In this document: positions 10,394-18,555 of the stretch, piece after piece
How positions within the stretch are numbered: the stretch's first letter is position 1
How the letters are laid out: every line of letters starts with the position of its first letter
Assembly: GCA_021807125.1 (NCBI GenBank)
Contig: JAKAPK010000002.1
Span: 104,454 to 140,252, forward strand
DNA from: Nanobdellota archaeon
GTDB taxonomy: Archaea > Nanobdellota > Nanobdellia > Parvarchaeales > Parvarchaeaceae
Direction: 5' to 3'
DNA length: 35,799 nt
Made by a program: the position numbers and the translations under genes
Notes under the pieces: model-generated
Seen by the model: the letters and a program-made list of their open reading frames with translations, nothing else
Told to the model about the DNA's origin: nothing
The model's database searches: none

Positions 10394-12172
10394 ATGCAAA
10401 ACAGGAGTCTTACCTCTTTTGACCTATTCAGGTTTATAGAAGAACTCGATTATCTACAAGGCGCAGTCATTAGAGACGTCCGGAGCGGAAAAAATGAGAT
10501 ATTTATTGAACTTTATAAAAACCAGACCTTTTGGTTGAAACTCGTACCTGGGAAATATTTTTCTGTATCTAATACTAAACCAAAAGAGAACATAAAATTT
10601 GGATTTACAGAAATGATGAGGTCATCATTCCTGAATAAAAGGATAAATCTGTCTATGCACAGGTCAGACAGAATCCTAGAACTTGATTCACTGGAAAAGA
10701 AATTAGTTGTCGAGCTGTTCTCAAAGGGTAACATCATTCTAACAAACGGCGGAAACATCGAACATGCTCTTTTTACAAGAAATTACGTATCAAGAAATGT
10801 ATCTGAAGGAGAGGTGCTTATTTATCCTCCAGAAAAGTTTGATTTTTTGCATTCAGAAAAGAAAAGTATCCTAGGCGAACTTGCTAAATCAGATAAACAG
10901 ACTGTAGTGAAGGCGCTTGCCGTAGATTTTTCACTTGGGGGCGTGTACTCAGAGGAAATTTGTTATAGAGCGGGTATAGACAAAATGAAAAGCCCTAATA
11001 AACTTTTAGAAGAGGAAAAAAACGCTATCTATTCTGCTATCGAAGCGATATTGCACGAACCACTTAAACCTAATATAGTAAACTCAGAAGTGCTTTCAGT
11101 TATAGATCTGACGCACCTGCACACGGAAAAAGAGTATTTTAAAACCATAAATGATGCAGTTATAAATTTTTTCAGAGAAGAGACGGTTAGATCTAAGCAG
11201 AAAACTACCACAAAGTCACAGCTTGAAAATGAAATAAATAAACTATCTTCGGAAATAGATTTCATAAAGGAAAACTACGAAAAAATATATACTGCTATAG
11301 AGTTGATTAAAAACTCCGACGTAGAGCTAGAAAAAAGGGTCGAGATGCTGACTAAACTGGGGTGGGGACTTAACGGCAAAACAATAACTTTATTATCGGC
11401 GCCGAATTTGTCTATAGACATAACGCGGCCCATACAATTCGGCACAGAGCAAAGATACACAAAAATAAAGAAACTTAAGAATGCGCTTTCTAAATCCAAA
11501 ATTGTAACTGTAAGGGCATCAAAATTGGACTATGTAGACGAATCGGCATGGTATTCAAAATTCAGATGGTCAACTACTTCATCTGGCAAACTATTCATTA
11601 TTGGGAGAGACAATAACCAAAATGTTTCTTTGATAGAAAAACATGTCGAAAAAACTGACGTCATACTACATGCGGACGTTTTTGGCAGCCCATTCTGTAT
11701 ATTGAAATGCAAAGACGTTGAAGTTACTGATTTGGATTTACAAGAGTGCGCAAAGTTAGTCGGCGCATATTCATCCGCATGGAAAGCCGGGGCAAACAGC
11801 ATTGATGTCTATTATGTAAAACCCGAGCAAATAACAAAGACCCCTCCTTCTGGAGAATATTTGAAACGCGGTTCATTTTATATAAACGGAAAAAGAGAAT
11901 ACATAAAAAAGTCTGCGCTGGAGATATATATAAAAATTGAATTCGACCAAGTCCAATACAAAATAATAGTGTTGCCTTACAGGCCGGAAAGTAATTTTAT
12001 AAAATTAGCCCCTGGAAACATTAAAAGGGAAGAAGTATTAAATAGAATACAAAAAGAATGCAGAGAAAACTTGAGCGTTGAGCTTGAAAGGGACAAGCTG
12101 GATCGTGTACTGCCACAGGGACGGTCGAAAATAGAGAAAATTGTTTTCCTTACAAACACAAGAAAAGTATAA
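10394..12172 (+). CDS. rqcH: NFACT / Rqc2-RqcH family protein (ribosome-associated quality control)
   Basis: NFACT-N type start (TSFDLFRFIEELDYLQGAVIRDVRS), coiled coil, NFACT-R region (SKFRWSTTSSGKLFIIGRDNNQNVSLIEKH...DVILHADVFGSPFCILK). Confidence 0.88.
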   Translation: MQNRSLTSFDLFRFIEELDYLQGAVIRDVRSGKNEIFIELYKNQTFWLKLVPGKYFSVSNTKPKENIKFGFTEMMRSSFLNKRINLSMHRSDRILELDSLEKKLVVELFSKGNIILTNGGNIEHALFTRNYVSRNVSEGEVLIYPPEKFDFLHSEKKSILGELAKSDKQTVVKALAVDFSLGGVYSEEICYRAGIDKMKSPNKLLEEEKNAIYSAIEAILHEPLKPNIVNSEVLSVIDLTHLHTEKEYFKTINDAVINFFREETVRSKQKTTTKSQLENEINKLSSEIDFIKENYEKIYTAIELIKNSDVELEKRVEMLTKLGWGLNGKTITLLSAPNLSIDITRPIQFGTEQRYTKIKKLKNALSKSKIVTVRASKLDYVDESAWYSKFRWSTTSSGKLFIIGRDNNQNVSLIEKHVEKTDVILHADVFGSPFCILKCKDVEVTDLDLQECAKLVGAYSSAWKAGANSIDVYYVKPEQITKTPPSGEYLKRGSFYINGKREYIKKSALEIYIKIEFDQVQYKIIVLPYRPESNFIKLAPGNIKREEVLNRIQKECRENLSVELERDKLDRVLPQGRSKIEKIVFLTNTRKV

Positions 12173-12193
12173 ATAATTGATTAAATCTAAGGT

Positions 12194-12562
12194 TTGAGTA
12201 TGTCATACAAGCACCACAGAGACTCTTTGGTTAGCCTGATAAATGACCTATCAAACGAAGATAGTGCCATAATCGTCGTAGAAGGCAAAAGAGACTTTAA
12301 AGCGTTGACGAGTCTTGGCATACAAAAAGAGAGGATACTGCAGTGCGCCCAGCATCCAGAAAGAGAACTAGAGCAGTTTATAATGACGGGCGCAAAGAAA
12401 GTCATACCCTTATTCGATGCGGATCGCACCGGAAGAATACGGGCGCAAAGATTTTCTAGATATTTTCAAGGACAAACGCTCATAGACAGATCGTATGCAC
12501 AGAGACTTATTAACCTCGGTTTCACGTACACTGAAGAAATGGATGATCGTGCAGTGTACTGA
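12194..12562 (+). CDS. Toprim-domain protein (UPF0292-like)
   Basis: AIIVVEGKRDFKALTSLGI ... VIPLFDADRTGRIRAQRFSRYF: Toprim Glu and DxD motifs. ATG at 12200 is an alternative start. Confidence 0.85.
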   Translation: MSMSYKHHRDSLVSLINDLSNEDSAIIVVEGKRDFKALTSLGIQKERILQCAQHPERELEQFIMTGAKKVIPLFDADRTGRIRAQRFSRYFQGQTLIDRSYAQRLINLGFTYTEEMDDRAVY

Positions 12563-12607
12563 GCTTTTTAGTTTATTAATTAAAACTGTGAGCTTATCCT
12601 ATCTCGT

Positions 12608-12730
12608 ATGAACAAAAAGTACTTAATAGAAAGCACGATAGAATTTGTTAAAGAACGCCTTGGTGGAGAATCAAGCGGACATGACTGATGGCATCCGTTT
12701 CGCGTATTTAAGACCGCCATACATATTTAA
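12608..12730 (+). pseudogene. N-terminal remnant of an HD-domain phosphohydrolase (nonsense mutation plus truncation)
   Basis: MNKKYLIESTIEFVKERLGGESSGHD-TGA-WHPFRVFKTAIHI-TAA; matches the (E)FVKxxLxGxSSGHDWWHxxRVxxxA start of HD hydrolases with the first Trp codon read as TGA; the rest of the domain is missing. Confidence 0.75.
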
Positions 12731-12733
12731 AAA

Positions 12734-14434
12734 TCAACCAAGTCGGTATGCAAATATGACGCCATTACTGTAATTACCCCCTGTGTTTGTAGTGCCATAC
12801 AATGTGTTATTATATAACGCTAATGAACCTAAAGGATATTCCCCATCAGGAGATACACCTGTTAAATTATGAAGTATTGTGAATCCTGTGCCGCCTGTAC
12901 TTATACTGAAGATAGTACCACCCCCATCGCTACCCCCATACTTTGTCATACCATATAGAATTCCGCTAGATAATGTAAGAGAACCATAAGGAATTGCTCC
13001 ATCATCTGGATTGCTATTAGCAGAATAATCAGCATTACTGCCATTAAAGCTGTGAAGAATTGTATAATCTGTACCGTTAGTACCAATACTGAAAACTGTA
13101 CCGGCACGGGCGTTGCCTCCAAACTTTGTCATACCATATAGAATTCCGCTAGATAATGTAAGAGAACCATAAGGCTCTGCTCCGTCTGTTTTTACACCGA
13201 CGTAATACGGGTTAGTGCCATTGAAGTTATGGAGAATTGTATAACCCGTACCATTAAGATTAATACTATAAATCGTCCCATCATCGTAGTTGCCTCCTAA
13301 TTCCGTCATGCCATAAAGAGTATTACCTGATAACATCAAGGAACCTATGGGAGCGACCCCGTCCCTGCTATTACCTGTAAAAAGAGGATTACTGCCTATG
13401 AAATTATGAATAGTCGTATAACCTGTACCATTGATATTTACTTTGAATATTACACCTTCATTGGCGCTACCACCGCTTTCTGTCGTCCCATATAAAGTAT
13501 TATCAGATAGTATCAAAGTGCTTTCAGGATTCGCTCCGTCTGTAAGATTGAAAACGTGAAGAAGACTATAACCACTGCCATTGATATAAATTTTGAAGAT
13601 TACTCCATTATTCCCATTGTAGGCCCTGCCACCATCTGTAGTCGTGCCGTAAAGAGTATTACCTGATAACAGAAGAGAGCCATAAGGGTATATACCTTCA
13701 AGCGTAGTGAAATTATAAAGGACCTTATAGTCTGTTCCATTGTCATTAACCCTAAAGATAGTTCCATAGGCACCAAATGTGTAGTTACCTCCACTTCTTG
13801 TCATGCCGTAGAGCACACCGTTCGATTGAAGTAGTGTAGTGTAATACGGATTCGCACCATCATTCGGAGCTCCAATAAACTCGTGCAGAATGCTGTACAC
13901 ATGCGAGTTAGTTTTTGTGGAATTAGATAAATTAGTAGTGCTACTACTGGCGGTGAAATTGACATTAACAGTTATAAAGGTTGACCCTATTAGAACTCCT
14001 GAGGACGGGGACGCCGTATATCTAACTCCGGATACTATTACCGTACTGATTGAATAACTGCAGCCGGTCGGCTGTCCAACAGAATTATATGTCCAGTTAA
14101 ACTCATAGTTTACAAGCATACCTGCTGATACAGAGGGTTCCGTGACTCCATTACAGAAAGTTACTTGCCATGTAGTATTAAATGGGAGGCCGTTTTCAAT
14201 AATTTGAACATTTGTGAGATAAACGGGTTGGTTGGAATTTATTTTTGATGTATTACCTGTAGTGCTTGTATTGCCAGAAGGCGACCCAGTAAGGTTAGTG
14301 CCAGTTGTTGTTACCCCAAACGGTATAATGCCGACGCCAAAAAGAAGCAAAATCACAATTACAACTGTAACTATTACAAAAATAATTAAAATGCGCTTCT
14401 TGTTTGGAGACGATTTGCGTTTTTCACCCGCCAT
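12734..14434 (-). CDS. Membrane-anchored surface protein with tandem GloVer-type (TIGR03803-like) repeats
   Basis: Seven LYG(M/T)T..GG units of the form GTIFxIxxNGTxYxILHNFNG...DGAxPYGSLxLSxxxLYGMTxxGG; N-terminal KKRILIIFVIVTVVIVILLLFG TM and an IIENGLPFNTTWQVTFCNG motif. The track ORF starts at 14479; ATG at 14434 (MAGEKRKSS) is more likely. Confidence 0.8.
   Translation of the reverse strand: MAGEKRKSSPNKKRILIIFVIVTVVIVILLLFGVGIIPFGVTTTGTNLTGSPSGNTSTTGNTSKINSNQPVYLTNVQIIENGLPFNTTWQVTFCNGVTEPSVSAGMLVNYEFNWTYNSVGQPTGCSYSISTVIVSGVRYTASPSSGVLIGSTFITVNVNFTASSSTTNLSNSTKTNSHVYSILHEFIGAPNDGANPYYTTLLQSNGVLYGMTRSGGNYTFGAYGTIFRVNDNGTDYKVLYNFTTLEGIYPYGSLLLSGNTLYGTTTDGGRAYNGNNGVIFKIYINGSGYSLLHVFNLTDGANPESTLILSDNTLYGTTESGGSANEGVIFKVNINGTGYTTIHNFIGSNPLFTGNSRDGVAPIGSLMLSGNTLYGMTELGGNYDDGTIYSINLNGTGYTILHNFNGTNPYYVGVKTDGAEPYGSLTLSSGILYGMTKFGGNARAGTVFSIGTNGTDYTILHSFNGSNADYSANSNPDDGAIPYGSLTLSSGILYGMTKYGGSDGGGTIFSISTGGTGFTILHNLTGVSPDGEYPLGSLALYNNTLYGTTNTGGNYSNGVIFAYRLG
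12940..12991. repeat. 52-bp exact intragenic repeat, copy A
   Basis: actttgtcataccatatagaattccgctagataatgtaagagaaccataagg, identical to 13123-13174. Confidence 0.9.
13123..13174. repeat. 52-bp exact intragenic repeat, copy B
   Basis: Identical to 12940-12991; period 183 bp = 61 codons, one protein repeat unit. Confidence 0.9.
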
Positions 14435-14889
14435 ATAAAAAAGATACCTACATTCCTTAAAAAGTTTATGTATCTGCAAAAGTTTTGGACGCTATACTAT
14501 ACAGCGCAAAAGTCCTATTAGAAGTCGCTTGATTTTTCTTATAGAATGTTATAAACCAATTAGCCGTATTTAGGCTGATCCATCGCTTTTCTATCGAAAA
14601 TAACATTTATCACTAAACCTAACTGATGAATTTAGCATAAAGACCTGTTGACTACGGCGATAAACACTTAGTAAAAAATCATTTGCTTAGCACTTTGCTC
14701 TCTACTAGAAAGCCAGTAGAGCTCAATGTGTGAAAACGCCAATGAACTCTATAAACCTTAAGCAGTAAGCGATTAAAAGCACGCTGTGAAAGCCGACTAC
14801 TTAAGTTTCCATCCTTTTCTTTTTGAAAAACGCCAATGACCAATCCGCCTTAAATCTAGTGTAGATTACTACCAATTGTCGATGAAACT

Positions 14890-15711
14890 ATGCGGAAGTA
14901 CAGCAATGAAGTAAAAACAGAAGCAAGAGAACTGGTAAAAAGTGGACTTTCCAGGAACGAAGCGGCTAGAAGGTTAGGATTAAGTTCGAACTATGTTTGC
15001 AATCTGTGCTTAGACCTTACGCTGAAAAGACCTAATCGTTATCCTCAAGAACTGACAGAAAGAGCAAGAAAACTTGCTAACGAAGGGATGAGTAAGCTAT
15101 TGATATCCAAAGAACTTGGTGTATCTTATCAGTGGGTTAAGGAACATCTTTATGACATAAACGCTTCCAAATCGCTTAGCACGGAAACCATAGAAAAGAT
15201 AAAAGACCTATTTGCACGTGGCGTATCAAAGACTGACATATCCAAAAGACTGCATTTATCGCCTACTACGATAGGAAAGTACACGCCAAGAACGTCTCGT
15301 AAGCAGTACGATAAAGAAACTGACAGAAGGGCTGTTGCAATGGTAAGAGGAGAACTAAGCAGGGAATCTACGGCTGCGATTCTTGGAGTCTCCTACAAAT
15401 TCGTCTGGACTCGGACGAAGAGAATAAAAAGAGACGGAAACGTTATTTTCGGCAAGCGGATGTTCAGAATACTAGGTGAGTTGCTATGTAAGGGATACTT
15501 TTTCGCAAGAAAGAACGAGATACCTGTTTGTAGGTTCATGTCAAACTATCTACCGATAAAACTCGTAGTTTACAGAAGAAAGTTTGTATTCGTGGTGCCC
15601 GGGAGAGAACAATGTGCCGCCTCAGAATTCGTTGCGAGATACTATCATAACCATATCGGATCTAGAAGACTAAAACGAATATCTACATGTTTTGCGCCTA
15701 AAAATGTGTAA
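14890..15711 (+). CDS. DNA-binding protein with four tandem Hin/resolvase-like HTH units and a novel C-terminal domain
   Basis: Repeated ~45-50 aa units: ARELVKSGLSRNEAARRLGLSSNYVCNL; ARKLANEGMSKLLISKELGVSYQWVKEHL; IKDLFARGVSKTDISKRLHLSPTTIGKY; AVAMVRGELSRESTAAILGVSYKFVWTR. Confidence 0.75.
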   Translation: MRKYSNEVKTEARELVKSGLSRNEAARRLGLSSNYVCNLCLDLTLKRPNRYPQELTERARKLANEGMSKLLISKELGVSYQWVKEHLYDINASKSLSTETIEKIKDLFARGVSKTDISKRLHLSPTTIGKYTPRTSRKQYDKETDRRAVAMVRGELSRESTAAILGVSYKFVWTRTKRIKRDGNVIFGKRMFRILGELLCKGYFFARKNEIPVCRFMSNYLPIKLVVYRRKFVFVVPGREQCAASEFVARYYHNHIGSRRLKRISTCFAPKNV

Positions 15712-15716
15712 AAAGC

Positions 15717-15764
15717 GTTGTAGTTAAAATGCCATTAAAACTACAGAAAAAATTAAACTACAAC
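15717..15764. repeat. Dispersed hairpin repeat, copy 1
   Basis: gttgtagttaaaatgccattaaaactacagaaaaaattaaactacaac; ends form a 9-bp inverted repeat GTTGTAGTT/AACTACAAC; 25-nt core identical to copy 2. Confidence 0.9.
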
Positions 15765-15848
15765 ATCAATGAAAAGTTAGGTTATTTATACAATATTATT
15801 AGAATAATAAAACGCAAGCGCAGGTAGGCGTGCTTGAGCGGTAGAACG

Positions 15849-17261
15849 TTATGTGTCTAATGCTAGTTCAGCTAACTTATTCTGTATCTTTCCCATAAAG
15901 GGATATTTTAAATCGACTAGGCGGGGAATAATTTTTAAATCCAATTGCCTTTTCTTTTTAATATAGCTAAATCCTCTCTTATCAGATATTTCACCTAAAT
16001 AAATTTTGTAATTACATTGAGTATGTGCTGGATTTATTCCGAGTTCACCTTTTGGCATAACGCCATTAAATGGTGCAACAACGTCTATATTATTCCAATA
16101 ATTCCATATCTGCAAAGCTTTTGATTGATCAAAATAGAAGTAGAAATCTGGATATCTACTAAAATTTCTTAATTCCCTATGTATTAGGTGACCAAGTAGC
16201 GGGCCTAAATAATCCACCAGTTCGTCGAATTCCCATTTTAATTTATCCCATGGGGGTGAGGATATTTTGCTATTGAAAAACCGCGCATTTACTAAAAATG
16301 ATAATCTATTTTTTATATAATCAAAAAGTTTATCTGGCTCAACATTACTAACTCCCTCCAGTTTGATTGTTTTAATTTCTTTCGCAAGCTGTGGAATATT
16401 TGGATTAAACCGGCCTAGATCAAAGTCTTTTCCTAGTCCTGGATACAAATTAAACATCAATTCTTTATAGCCCCAATTATTAAATTCTCCTAATTCTTTG
16501 TAGGCGTTTGTCATTTTATCGGTAGAGTAGAGCTGTAAGTATTCTGCGACTGCTTCGAAGTAAATATAACCTAATATTGGTAAATTTTGTATCGCGCTAT
16601 TCAAAATGTCGAAAAACTCTTTTGTGCCAATTTTATAATTTTCATAGTGTATTTTATTGCAGATAGCCAAAAATTCTATTGATTTTTTAATTCGCAACAA
16701 TACTACACTTTTTAGTTTATAACGTTCCTCTTGTGAAAGAAGATATTCTAGTTGTTTAAATAATTGTAAATGTACCGCCCCCAATCTTAGATAATCAATT
16801 CCAGCAAGTCTATTAGATACAGATTTCGGTACGTCTATTTCTATAATTAAAGGTTTTATTTCATGCATAGCTTTCGTGTCGGTTAAAAACATATTTAATT
16901 CTTTTTTAAAAATATATCGACCCAGATTATGCAAACGCAAAACATTATCTTCATTTATTAAGGGAGTACAATATATACTACCTACTAAACAGCCACCGCT
17001 TGCGCATAACTTATGTTCGTCCATTACCACATCGAAATGTCTTGTAAAATGCAACAATTGAATTTTTTTCTTTTCTAGTAAATCAAACATGGAATTTTTT
17101 ATGAGAAGCTTGCCATTCGGGCTTTCATCGACTAAGTACTTCCACTGTTCAATTTCATCTCGTTTAGTTAAGCTATCTTTTAAGTAAGAAATTTGGTGTT
17201 TTAGCGCATCATAAAAAACATGCGCATCGGCCCAATTATCCCACAGAGTATCGTTTTCCAT
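15849..17261 (-). CDS. Uncharacterised 470-aa protein
   Basis: Continuous AT-rich ORF; 8-bp spacing to the upstream HD gene (co-directional); no family recognised. Confidence 0.75.
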   Translation of the reverse strand: MENDTLWDNWADAHVFYDALKHQISYLKDSLTKRDEIEQWKYLVDESPNGKLLIKNSMFDLLEKKKIQLLHFTRHFDVVMDEHKLCASGGCLVGSIYCTPLINEDNVLRLHNLGRYIFKKELNMFLTDTKAMHEIKPLIIEIDVPKSVSNRLAGIDYLRLGAVHLQLFKQLEYLLSQEERYKLKSVVLLRIKKSIEFLAICNKIHYENYKIGTKEFFDILNSAIQNLPILGYIYFEAVAEYLQLYSTDKMTNAYKELGEFNNWGYKELMFNLYPGLGKDFDLGRFNPNIPQLAKEIKTIKLEGVSNVEPDKLFDYIKNRLSFLVNARFFNSKISSPPWDKLKWEFDELVDYLGPLLGHLIHRELRNFSRYPDFYFYFDQSKALQIWNYWNNIDVVAPFNGVMPKGELGINPAHTQCNYKIYLGEISDKRGFSYIKKKRQLDLKIIPRLVDLKYPFMGKIQNKLAELALDT

Positions 17262-17269
17262 TTAGATGC

Positions 17270-18031
17270 CTATAAGCTTAATAACACGCTATTTATATTA
17301 TCTTTTCCCATCAGATGCGCCTTTTCACTTTTTACAACCAATTCGTATGCAAAACGCTTTAATTCTATTGGCGCCCGCATCTTAAGAAATTTAGATCTTA
17401 TCCACCATTTCAATTTTGGCAACCTATAACGATCAAGAGCATCTACAACTTTAAGCTCATCAATAATGTCCTTGTTTTTGGCATGCAAACCAAGTCGTAT
17501 TTTATTGAATTGCTCGTATGGTATATCGTGCAAAGCTACCGCTTGTTGGATTAAGCGTCTATCGTTTTTATTTAAAGAAATATTGAATGTCTTAATTACC
17601 TCCTCAAAATTTTCATGAAACCAAAGCGCGGCATTTCTCCCGTGCGGACTCCCTTTATCATCAATCCTACAGACATCATGGATAGCTGCAGCAACGATGA
17701 GATTTATTTCGGCTTTTTTCTCTAAATGGAGTTGCCGCGACAATAAAATGGAATATACTATGCATCTAAAAGTATGTCTTACTCCATGTAGGCTATTATA
17801 TATTTTTGAATTCAAAAACCATTTTTTTGGGACTCTAAACTTTATAACTAATTTTTTAACATCCGAAAAATTAGAAGATAACTTATAATTTTTATTGAAA
17901 TTCGGCTTGTTCTTTATAATCCAATTTAGCGTCTCCGAGTCCATATACTGAAGACTCGGCAAGTTTTTATTGGCTGCTTGTTCGACGAGACTCATTTTTT
18001 GCGGTCCGTTCTGCTCTATATTTATCATCAA
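17270..18031 (-). CDS. HD-domain phosphohydrolase
   Basis: SLHGVRHTFRC ... AAAIHDVCRIDDKGSPHGRNAALWFHE ... VALHDIP ... VVDALDRYRLPKL: H..HD..D metal-binding pattern. Start may be ATG at 17995 (MSLVEQAANKN). Confidence 0.85.
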   Translation of the reverse strand: MMINIEQNGPQKMSLVEQAANKNLPSLQYMDSETLNWIIKNKPNFNKNYKLSSNFSDVKKLVIKFRVPKKWFLNSKIYNSLHGVRHTFRCIVYSILLSRQLHLEKKAEINLIVAAAIHDVCRIDDKGSPHGRNAALWFHENFEEVIKTFNISLNKNDRRLIQQAVALHDIPYEQFNKIRLGLHAKNKDIIDELKVVDALDRYRLPKLKWWIRSKFLKMRAPIELKRFAYELVVKSEKAHLMGKDNINSVLLSL

Positions 18032-18551
18032 TTTCTTTTGTGAACTTTTTTAGTTCCTCATCCGTCATCAACTTTAAGTTTAGTTCTTTTGCTATCGCCG
18101 CTATCTTTTTCTCCGCAGCAGGTTTTTGATCTAGGCTATTCACAACTATTTCAAGCTCTACATGATAACCCCATTCTTCGCTGTATTTAATGGCGAATTC
18201 TACTCCGCTATAAATAAAATTATGTCTTTTTTGGAAAGATTTCTGCACATCTGTAAAACCTAATAACTCAAACATTTTTGCGGAATTTTCAACATCGGAT
18301 TGAGAGATTGGGATTTCTATCTCCTCAAAATTGCTTCCGTGCCCTATTTTATTAAGTTTTAGAACCAACTTAGCGGATCTTTTTGACAGATTATTTACGA
18401 CTTTCAAAAGTTTATCTGGCAATATGAAGAAATATGTTGTCTTATCGTCTTCGCCAAGGTCTTTTTCTGCATGAGCACTTAAGAACTTTAATAATTCATC
18501 GTTTTTCTTTTTATCCACCATCGAACGATATTCTATTTCTATTTGTGGCAT
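17967..18551 (-). CDS. CYTH-domain protein (class IV adenylyl cyclase / triphosphatase superfamily)
   Basis: MPQIEIEYRSMVD ... AKLVLKLNKIG ... FEEIEIPI ... LLGFTDVQKSFQKRHNFIYSGVEFAIKYSEEWGYHVELEIVV: ExExR start and alternating acidic/basic beta-strands. Start reassigned from 18578 to ATG at 18551; the 3' end overlaps the HD gene. Confidence 0.75.
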   Translation of the reverse strand: MPQIEIEYRSMVDKKKNDELLKFLSAHAEKDLGEDDKTTYFFILPDKLLKVVNNLSKRSAKLVLKLNKIGHGSNFEEIEIPISQSDVENSAKMFELLGFTDVQKSFQKRHNFIYSGVEFAIKYSEEWGYHVELEIVVNSLDQKPAAEKKIAAIAKELNLKLMTDEELKKFTKEIDDKYRAERTAKNESRRTSSQ

Positions 18552-18555
18552 ATTA

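Noticed and set aside
12686-12688. TGA-as-Trp recoding
   Set aside because: TGA terminates other genes here and the HD gene is also truncated downstream; pseudogenisation is simpler.
12734-14434. Regular repeats considered as a CRISPR array
   Set aside because: Repeats lie in frame within one ORF with a 61-codon period; no short repeat-spacer pattern and no cas genes in the window.
15820-15850. gtaggcgtgcttgagcggtagaacg resembles a tRNA 5' half (D-arm-like TGAGCGGTAGAAC), possibly an integration scar
   Set aside because: No matching acceptor, anticodon or T-arm could be built, and it does not match either tRNA in the window; similarity too short.
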